Below, in pieces: positions 56,721 through 64,000 of a stretch of 64,000 nt of DNA. Position 1 is the first letter of the stretch, and each line of letters opens with the position of its first letter. The translations under genes and the position numbers were made by a program. The notes under the pieces are model-generated. The model saw nothing but the letters and a program-made list of their open reading frames with translations, was not told the DNA's origin and did no database searches. Source of the DNA: Gnetum montanum (taxonomy: Eukaryota; Streptophyta; Gnetopsida; Gnetales; Gnetaceae); contig MNCI01014748.1 in assembly GCA_015680685.1 (NCBI GenBank), positions 50,093-114,092 on the forward strand. The letters run 5' to 3'.

Positions 56721-57538
56721 CTATGATAGTCCCGCATTAGTAGCAAAAGGGATTTTTTCTAAACCAACCCATGGTCGCTGCATAATTTCATCCTCAGTTA
56801 GTTTAGACCAAACCCCATCCCCTAGACTAGCTCTAGCCTTAACCTTACCCTTCTCCATGGGAGTCGATCGAGGTGGTTCATGGAAGAAAGAAGGGATAGT
56901 AGTCTCATCCCCATGAAGGTTCATTTCCCTTTCTGGAGAGGCACTCACTATCACTTGCTCTTGGAACTTTTCAGATGCTTTGGAAGCAACAATGACGTCG
57001 AAGAATAGCCGTAGGGATTGAGCCTCAATAGCAGAGTCTCTATAATGCTGGCGGTAGGCAGTGCTTTCTCGCTTATAGACATGTTTATGGTCTTTCTGTG
57101 TCTGCCCCCATTCTTGGACACTCATGCTAAAATCCTTCCAGTCTTCATTTTTCTGAGCTAAGAGGTCCATTTTCATTCACTGTTCCACCAGTTCACAGCT
57201 AGTCTGGACACTATTCCTAACGACCATCCAATAATAGGCATAGTCAACAACAACCATCCACCAGTCCTCATTATTAGTTCATTGGGCTTGCAGGAATTCA
57301 TTTCGCGACCTCAAGTTCCCAACCTCTTCACTTAAAGCCACCCTCTCTTTTTCTGACCTTTGTAGTCTCTTCCAAAGGTCTTCATTCACATTCTGACATT
57401 CCCATAGGGAGAAATTTGAATGTACAACACATTTACGCATCTCATCGTAAATGTTACGGGAAATGATGATCTTTTCTGATGAAGGTTCGGTGGTGTCCAA
57501 ATCAACCGACTCTGACGGATCCCATCTAAGGCGAGCTC
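56721..57538 (-). pseudogene. Antisense gene exon 8 (A3), coiled-coil-rich
   Basis: Nearly open 818-nt exon. 'LDTTEPSSEKIIISRNIYDE' leads to 'NVNEDLWKRLQRSEKERVAL', then 'LLAQKNEDWKDFSMSVQEWG', 'HKHVYKRESTAYRQHYRDSA' and 'IEAQSLRLFFDVIVASKASE', ending near 'KLTEDEIMQRPWVGLEKI'. Charge pattern suggests a coiled coil. Only about two stops. Confidence 0.78.
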
Positions 57539-58185
57539 CTAGTAACATAGAAAGGCAGTTAGGAATAATTAGGTAGCATAATGCCATGATGCAATAATCC
57601 CTACGTAATGATCACAATGTACCAGCTTCAGGATCGACTCACTCTAAGAGACCTATCATATCATTAACGACGCCTTCCATAAAGGCAAATTTATCAGGAA
57701 ATTCGTCCCAAGATTGGGTCTCCACTATTGGTGGGTGTACACTCTAATCACCTATTACATGGGATAAATTACATATGAACACATAACTAAAGTGTCATGA
57801 TAACTAGTAAAACCTTCAAAAGTAGTAGCGTAAAGTTTACCGTTTGACCAAAGCTAATTTCAACAAGTACCAAAACACTTACCTTTTTTAGTCCCAGCCG
57901 AAAGGACTTCGGCATCCTCCACTACTGCTTCCTCTTCAAGCACAGGAGTCAGCACACTACTTGCTTTATTGACTAGGGCCTCCTCTTCCAAGACCAGGGC
58001 CCCTTCTCCGTGACGCAAAAATATAGGCCCTATTTCAGGGGTCAACCACTCCACAACTTTCTTCTTCACTATCACCCGACATAGTTAGTTTACATAGGAT
58101 TTCACCCTTGTTCAACAAATATTATGCTATACAATGGCATCTTTACAAAACATAATTATAATCATTAAGACATGCTACTAATTAC

Positions 58186-59235
58186 TAGCTAGAGGACTAC
58201 TCCTCTGAAATCTAACCTACACCTTCTTCCCCACACCACCTGCTGGCTCGGTAGTTTCCTCAATCAAGCAAGGCTTCTTCTACCGCACTGATGAATCTAC
58301 TATTTCAGTTGTCAAACACTTCCCTATTGACACAATGTTGATGTAGGAAGAGATTGCTCCACCCATGCTATCTTAACCCCGTGTTTGAGGCGCTGCCATG
58401 TTTTTAGTCATTACTGATAACGACTCCCCAATTCCTTCAAGGGGATCTTGCAATCGGATAGTGCTGAAAACAAGGGAGATCTAGGGTTTGAAAATCTGGT
58501 TGTGGTCTTGTTGCACCCAAACCCCATTCCTTTGGACTACCATAAATTCAGAAAAATGCCAGAGGTAAGCCATAAAGAAGGCAAAATGCACATTGAAATG
58601 GGATTCGAGCTTCTTACGAAGCTTGAGCATTTCAGCGCATAAGCCTTCGGCAAAATAGCTCGTCCAATTGAACCAAGTCCCCTCCTCCATGACCTCTTAC
58701 ATAATCCGTGCTTGTTCTATGGTGAGGAATCTTCCTTGTGAGAGTGTCTTGGGGAAGGCCTAGGATCAAAAAATGGGGTAAATAATATGGACCACCTACA
58801 ACTAGATCCCATCAGCAAGGATCCCCTTAGATTCCTTTTTAACTCCTAGCCACTCCTCTATCTCTTCCTGGCACTTAGAACTCCTCTTCATCCTCTCCTC
58901 TATAAGAAAACCATCGGAGGAGATGTCGAAGAGGTCAATGAATAGTTGAGCATCTATATCAAAATTCACATGCACATTATGTATGTGTATGCAAAGACCC
59001 TCAGCCTCTTTGCTGAAGGAGTTCGCTAGAGTCAACATTTCACCAACAGTAACATCAGGGGTTATGGCTAAGAAAAAGTCCAATACCCTAGCCTCCCGAA
59101 GGTTATTGGTCAATGCAACTGGAGCCACTCTATGGCCAAGCTAGCATTGTGCCTCTTTTATATCGCCATAGCAGAAGAAGATATTGTTGGCCTCGCGACT
59201 GGAGGCTCTGATCATAACTTCCCGTGATTCTCTGA
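58186..59235 (-). pseudogene. Antisense gene exon 5 (A3), conserved core domain
   Basis: 1050 nt. Blocks: 'DFFLAITPDVTVGEMLTLAN', 'NFDIDAQLFIDLFDISSDGF', 'EEIEEWLGVKKESKG', 'AFPKTLSQGRFLTIEQA', 'FNWTSYFAEGLCAEMLKL' and 'HFNVHFAFFMAYLWHFSEFM'. It contains fewer stops than A2. Similarity to A2 is stronger in protein than in the surrounding introns by eye. Confidence 0.8.
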
Positions 59236-60748
59236 CTACTGACATAAAACAACAGTTGAGTCAAGACAATGCTAAAAAAAATAAAACAGCTTTATACATT
59301 ACTTCTAGCAAATAAAATTATACACATGGTTGTCATAACATAGTTTACCAGGCCCGAACGACAAAGAAAATGGAGGGATTTTCCTTTGCACATCTGCGAC
59401 AATGAGGGGAGGATCCAAAGTCCACTCCTCATTCAACCATCCAAATCTCTTGCAGTTGGCGAAGAATTCGGCATAGTGGATAGGATACTTTGGGATTTCG
59501 AAGGCCAATTATCCCATGATATCGGCTCATACATTGCTAATGAAGGTAAATTCCTTTATGGCCTTTTCAGTTAAAGACAATGTATCGTTATTGCCTAGTA
59601 GGCCACTTTCATTGATAAAGAACCTACACCATACAAGATAGCACATTACGAATTTATGCTCAATACAAATTTAAATAATAGATAGCATATTAGAATACTA
59701 CAAAAAAGAAACCAAAAATAACTTATCTGCCTGCATAGTACACAATGCCAAGTGGATTCTGAAAGTAAGTTCCGATATGTCGAGCCATGAACAAAGTGTT
59801 ATAGGCATGATAACAGTTAAACCTGGGCATCTTCCAGATCCAACTTAAATGCCTCAAACCTCTGGCACTTTGTTCGCGGTCTTGCATTCACACAGTTTCA
59901 ATAGCACCGTCTGTCAAGAAAGTTAGAATGGCTTGCGTAGAGACAATCAGTAGTGTTTCTAAAATAGCTGCGGCTATATTGCCTGGAAAATATGACCAAA
60001 CAATTATTCTATAGTTGCAAAGCAAAAATTGAAAAAACTCCCGTGCGCCCCTTCGGAACCATACTGCCTCCTCCCTTACACAAGCATGAGGAGGAGGAAC
60101 ATTGGCCATGAGATGATGTAAACAACATAGGATGCCCACGATGTCCAAGATGATTAGGACGGGCTTTAGCATAATATTGTACAATAGAATGCATTATTAT
60201 TAGACAAATCATTCAGGCATAAATTTTCATCACGCTACCTTAGGGTTCTTTCTACACCTGAAAGATTACAAATTACACTAGAGATGCACGGCTAAAATCG
60301 CCCAAACCCTTGCAACAGCTCAAGGTCTGTTCCTAACAACGGTGATGAAAACAACATTGCATATTCCTCCAGTGTAATATGTAACTATTATGGATAAAAA
60401 AAGGAAGCTTACTACGCTATGCATGCTTAGACTCAGAGTATTGCTCAATATTACTCAAACCTTCATGACAATAGAAAGCCCACCTCTAAGGGTAATACAA
60501 CAAACTACAATAGCTCAGTCTACATAAATGGGTATTAATGCCTAATGCAATAAACACATTCTAAATAGATACAACCATGATATTGTAAACAAGAAGAACA
60601 ATAGTGCAAAAAGGTGAAGGATGACTTACCGGTCAAGTGGAGTAACCTTCATAGTTTCAACTCTGGCCTGTGAAACTCGTTGTAAACTCTCCTAAACCTC
60701 ATCAATATTCACCAATCTAGAATTCTTCCCTTTGACCTTTGGTTCCAT

Positions 60749-61329
60749 GATTGCAATTGAACAAAATCTTCGCAAAATTATTCACTTATGTCTTGCTCAA
60801 GCGCCCTGCTATACTCAAATTCAAATTTGCAATATCTATGACCTATTTTGAGTAGAACCACTGGTTTATAAATGAAATGCTCGAAACCAGATTTTTCTTT
60901 CTACCTGATCGATACGAAAGCTTCCAAAAATGCCAGTATCGGTATGACATGAAACACGAAGATCAGGGCATTAATTTTGTAGATATTGCATGAGTTGCGG
61001 TCCGAAATGACCATAAACTAATGCATAGTTATCACCTAGTAAATTATTCACATTAATTACAACCTATACAAAATTGTTTAAAATCAATTATTTCGATACA
61101 CTAGACACGCCACGTTTCATCTTTTGCCTTATTTTACAAAATCTCTCACGCTAGCATCTAGGAAGCCTAGCTCATCATTTTTCTTTGTTTCTCATAAACT
61201 GCGCGTATTTGTAATGGTCCACTAAGACTTTAAACTAGAAGATTCTCTAGCATGTAGTTCTAACAGTATAACAACTTTCATTTTTGGCATTTTCTCTTTC
61301 TTCTTCATCTTTTGCAAGATAATTGACAA
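60749..61329. other. Divergent spacer between antisense gene start and RT (A3)
   Basis: About 580 bp, no coding signal. It contains GCGGTCCGAAATGACCATAAAC near 61000, homologous to the A2 spacer copy and to tandem block 2, and 'GGTCCACTAAGACTTTAAACTAG' near 61217, like the 3' UTR motif. Confidence 0.6.
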
Positions 61330-62620
61330 ATGGATGCAATCTTATCTGCACCCCTTACCTTGGTAGGCCCATATGGGGAGACCATTAGACAACTTGATCA
61401 CGTGTTGATAGGAATAGACCCTTCCCCCTATGATGCAACCATAGAAACGTTGAAAATATTCCCAGATTGGCTAGAACATCTAGCCTGGACTCTAGACTTG
61501 GAGGCTAGCGATGTGACTGAGGACCCTCTCGAGGAGATCCCTATGGTTACGTACAAAGGTGAAAATCAAACCCTTAGAGCTAGTTCCCTCTTAGACCAAC
61601 AAACGCAGAGTGGCATAATGCAAGTGCTCCAAAACAACGGTGCTATATTTGCATGGTCGTATGAAGACATGCTAGGATTAGACTTGAGATTAATACAACA
61701 TAACATAATTCTAGATCCATGCATCAAGGCAGTTAGACAGAAGGCATGAAAGATTAAACCCAAAATTGCACTAGCAGTGCATAATGAAATCACTAAGTTA
61801 CATCAGGCTGGTTTTATTCGTGTGGTCGATTACTCAGATTGGGTGTCCAACATTATAGTTGTCTCTAAGAAAATGGAGGGAATATGCATCTTCATAGACT
61901 TCTGAGATCTAAACAAGGCCATGATTAAAGACAATTTCCCATTACCAAGTATCGACCAATTGATTGATACAAGAGCTGGTCACAAGCTTCTGTCCTTTAT
62001 GGATGGCTTTTTAGGTTATAATCAAATCTGTATTAACGTAGAACATCAATTGACCACAACATTCATGACATCCTAGGGGACCTTCTAGTACACTATGATG
62101 TCTTTTGGGCTAAAAAATGTTGGAACAATGTATCAACAAGCCATGATGTACATTTTTAGCGATTACCTCTTAGGAAAAGTGAACGACTACATAGATGACA
62201 TAGCTATCAAGTCTATAAAGTTAGAACATCATCCAGAAGACCTGGAATTAGTTCTAAAATGATGCCTCAAGTATGATCTATGGCTCAACCCAAAGAAATA
62301 CATATTCGGGGTCAAAACCATACACATGTTGGGGTTTTTCGTATCAGAAATTGGAATCCGAGTCGACCCCGACAAGGTTAAAGCCATTGTTGATTTAACA
62401 CCATCAACAAACCTCAAGGAATTACATGGGTTGCAAGGTAGACTACAATTTATTAGGCCGTTGATTTCAAAGTTAACAAATAAATTATATCCCATGTAGC
62501 ATCTCCTTAAAAAGGGTGTTAATTTTGAATGGACTGATGACTACCAACATGTATTTGATAACCTAAAAAAGGAGATGCAACACTTACCAATAGTTTTTCC
62601 ACCACAAAGGGATCAGGCTT
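61330..62620 (+). pseudogene. Family-A reverse transcriptase (A3)
   Basis: N-terminal extension 61330-61749, then 'AGFIRVVDYSDWVSNIIVVS', 'FPLPSIDQLIDT', 'LSFMDGFLGYNQI', 'MSFGLKNVGTMYQQ' and the catalytic 'DYIDDIAI' (YIDD intact) near 62190. Then 'WLNPKKYIFGVKTIHMLGF' and the thumb/connection 'FEWTDDYQHVFDNLKKEMQ'. Stops at 61747 (TGA), 61902 (TGA), 62075 (TAG) and 62088 (TAG), 62260 (TGA) and 62498 (TAG). It retains the 'KKMEG' segment lost from A2. Confidence 0.93.
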
Positions 62621-62990
62621 TTACATTTATCTAGCAAACTCAGATGTGTCTATAGCTGCGTTACTTTTCCAAAAAAGGAACGATGGGTTAGAAGCCCCTA
62701 TCTACTATCTCAGTCATGCTCTATTTGCATATGAAGAAAGATATAATAAAGTAGAGCATAACTATTTAGCATTGGTTTTTGCACTTAAAAAATGTAGGCA
62801 CTATCTCTTCCGCAGCCAGGTCAACATAATTTGCAAAAGCAATGTTCTGCGAGCCATCTCAAACAACCTATATGAGAGTAGTTGGATAGGTCATTGGAAA
62901 GCTATCACAACTAAATTCAATTTACATTATGTTGGCCAATCGTCCACTAAAGTTCAAGCTATAGCTGACCAGCTTGCAACATCACCTATT
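62621..62990 (+). pseudogene. RNase H and connector (A3)
   Basis: After a small frameshift near 62620-62640 the frame reads 'AALLFQKRNDGLEAPIYYLS', 'ALFAYEERYNKVEHNYLALV' and 'FALKKCRHYLFRSQVNIICK', the gypsy RNase H C-terminal half, then 'NLYESSWIGHWKAITTKFNL'. Open to 63365 together with the aRH. Confidence 0.9.
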
Positions 62991-63490
62991 AGGGACCAAG
63001 CTACGATAGAGCCAGAATTCCATGATGAGCATGTATATAGTTTAAGCCCTATATCGACAAGCCTCGAAGCTACGCTACACTTCAATGGAGCTTTGACTAC
63101 TAGAGGCAGTAGTGCTACCACCGTTATTATTCTCTCTCCTGAGGATGTGCATCCATTAGCTTACCACCTAACCTTCCCTTGTACGAACAATGTGGTAGAG
63201 TACAAGGGACTCCTCAGAGGATTGCTGATAGCCAGGGAACACAACATTCAACACTTGGTAATCCAAGGTTATTTGATGCTTGTCATAAATCAAATTACAA
63301 GAGTATATTCCTACAAAGCTGTGCATTTACAGCCCTACTATTATATGGCTAAAGATCTCCTATAACAATTTGTGACGATCAATGCCCAACACGTGCGACA
63401 CAACAAAAACACTGTAGCCGATGCACTGGCCACACTGGCACTAAGCATGCCATCACATTTGTTTGCCACTTGGCCCACCTTAATGATGGA
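62991..63490 (+). pseudogene. Archaeal-type RNase H (A3), catalytic residues lost
   Basis: Motifs by position: 'LHFNGALTTRGSSA' (first Asp to Asn), 'NNVVEYKGLLRGLL' (Glu kept), 'IQGYLMLVINQI' (Asp to Tyr), 'KNTVADALATLAL' (Asp kept). The first and third acidic residues are lost, so this domain would be inactive even without the TAA at 63363. Confidence 0.87.
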
Positions 63491-64000
63491 ATGTACAGAC
63501 CCTATCATTCAAGTGGCATAAATCTCTTCATTAAACACAGGAGGAATGCTAGAATGGTACGATAAGATTAAGACCTACCTTCTGCATGGCGAACCACCAC
63601 ATGAACTAACGCATGCACAAAAGGACACAGTACGCAAGCGTGCCAGGAAATATGTCATCATTGGAGATGGTACTCTCTATAGATTTTCTTTTGATGGGGT
63701 ATTATTGACCTGCATTAATAATGACCAAACACAACGAATAGTTATCGAAGTCCACGAGGGGCTGTGTAGAGGACATGTAGCCCCGCGAGCCATGGCTGCT
63801 AAAATCAGATGCCTAGGGTATTATTGGCCATACATGGAAAAAGACTACCTTACCAGAGTTAAGACATGAAACACATTCCAATGTTATGAAAACCTAATAC
63901 ATGTGTCACCAACAGAGTTACACACCACACAGATTACTTGCCCATTCCAACGATGGGGACTAGATATCATAGGTCCCATCGAGCCAAAATCTTTCATAGG
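63491..64000 (+). pseudogene. Family-A integrase, N-terminal part (A3), cut by window end
   Basis: 'EWYDKIKTYLLHGEPPHELT' is followed by the zinc-binding domain 'VHEGLCRGHVAPRAMAAKI' and 'YWPYMEKDYLTRVKT', then a TGA at 63869 just before the first Cys of the CxxC pair. 'WGLDIIGPIEPKSFI' is the first catalytic Asp block at the window edge. Confidence 0.88.

Larger units (their letters stand above)
56377..60748 (-). pseudogene. Antisense nine-exon gene in the PR-RT interval of A3
   Basis: Minus-strand exons: 60748-60630, 60384-60308, 60176-59727, 59623-59349, 59235-58186, 58068-57883, 57751-57623, 57538-56721, 56634-56377 (stop TAG). Lengths 450, 1050, 186, 129 and 818 for exons 3, 5, 6, 7 and 8 equal those of A2; exon 4 is 275 against 271, the A2 copy having a 4-nt deletion. 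Phases agree from exon 2 on. Exon 3 is open for about 98 codons ('NIAAAILETLLIVSTQAILT'), exon 8 has 'LWKRLQRSEKERVALSEEVG', and exon 9 is an acidic 85-residue tail. Donor of exon 3 is AT instead of GT, the exon-3 acceptor AG is AA, and TAG/TGA stops occur, so the copy is inactive. Product unknown; see A2. Confidence 0.8.
50278..64000 (+). mobile_element. Tat/Ogre-like element A3, 5'-truncated LTR, runs off the window
   Basis: Partial 5' LTR (50278-51633), PBS, leader, gag, PR, tandem repeats, antisense gene (complement 56377-60748), RT, RNase H, aRH and start of integrase, with the same order and spacing as A2. It has the only family-A gag N-terminal half and PBS in the window. CG is well represented. 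Stops throughout make it inactive. Confidence 0.9.

Noticed and set aside
1-64000. Search for host genes, tRNAs, rRNAs
   Set aside because: Every domain-bearing ORF found belongs to a retrotransposon. No tRNA cloverleaf or rRNA segment was recognised by eye, though a tRNA scan was not run.

Overview
The window looks like nuclear DNA from a seed plant with a large genome, gymnosperm or large-genome angiosperm; I cannot name the species. I found no host gene, tRNA or rRNA. Nearly everything I can assign is Ty3/gypsy LTR retrotransposon, nested and decayed, with stop codons in almost every coding domain. Two families account for it. Family A is Tat/Ogre-like: LTRs of about 2.5-2.8 kb, a PBS beginning TGGCGC, a 'C-x-H-x-GH-x-T' gag knuckle, RT-RNase H followed by a second archaeal-type RNase H, then integrase. 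Family B is Athila-like: LTRs of about 0.55-1.05 kb, usually ending TGATGAG...CTCATCA, and a PBS close to the Athila GCACCATTG type.

Layout. 1-4023: right end of an Athila-like element (B1; protease remnant, 3' region, 3' LTR) inserted into family-A integrase. 4024-5661: rest of that integrase and its 3' UTR (A1). 5662-22015: A2, LTR - gag/PR - tandem repeats - antisense gene - RT/RH/aRH/INT - 3' UTR - LTR. 22016-49270: an old, strongly CpG-depleted layer with a degenerate array of about 190-bp units (23.5-25.9 kb), a family-A RT scrap (A5), a minus-strand family-A element (A4, 27.0-39.2 kb), a plus-strand RH-INT scrap (39.6-40.8 kb), and a minus-strand Athila element (40.9-48.96 kb) abutting another Athila 3' end. 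49271-50151: a younger Athila solo LTR with a perfect 5-bp target duplication. 50278-64000: A3, a third family-A element running off the right edge inside integrase.

Main discovery. In family A the interval between protease and reverse transcriptase, about 5.5 kb, holds a gene on the opposite strand. I could thread nine exons with GT-AG introns of 78-233 nt through A2 (complement 10593-14829). The same exons occur in A3 (complement 56377-60748), with identical lengths for exons 3, 5, 6, 7 and 8 (450, 1050, 186, 129, 818 nt) and matching phases from exon 2 to exon 9. A third, older copy lies at 36007-39230 in A4, again antisense to its pol. The predicted product is about 1,100 residues with a conserved central domain, a probable coiled coil and an acidic tail. 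It recalls the antisense accessory ORFs of some Tat-lineage elements, but those I know of lie between pol and the 3' LTR, and this one splits pol.

Other points of note: a hairpin conserved in several family-A LTRs; tandem blocks whose copy number differs between A2 and A3; a palindromic GATATC array upstream of the B1 TATA box; a coiled-coil ORF in the env position of the minus-strand Athila element; and a probable assembly artefact, a 273-bp segment bracketed by single Ns at 715 and 989 that duplicates 1443-1735.
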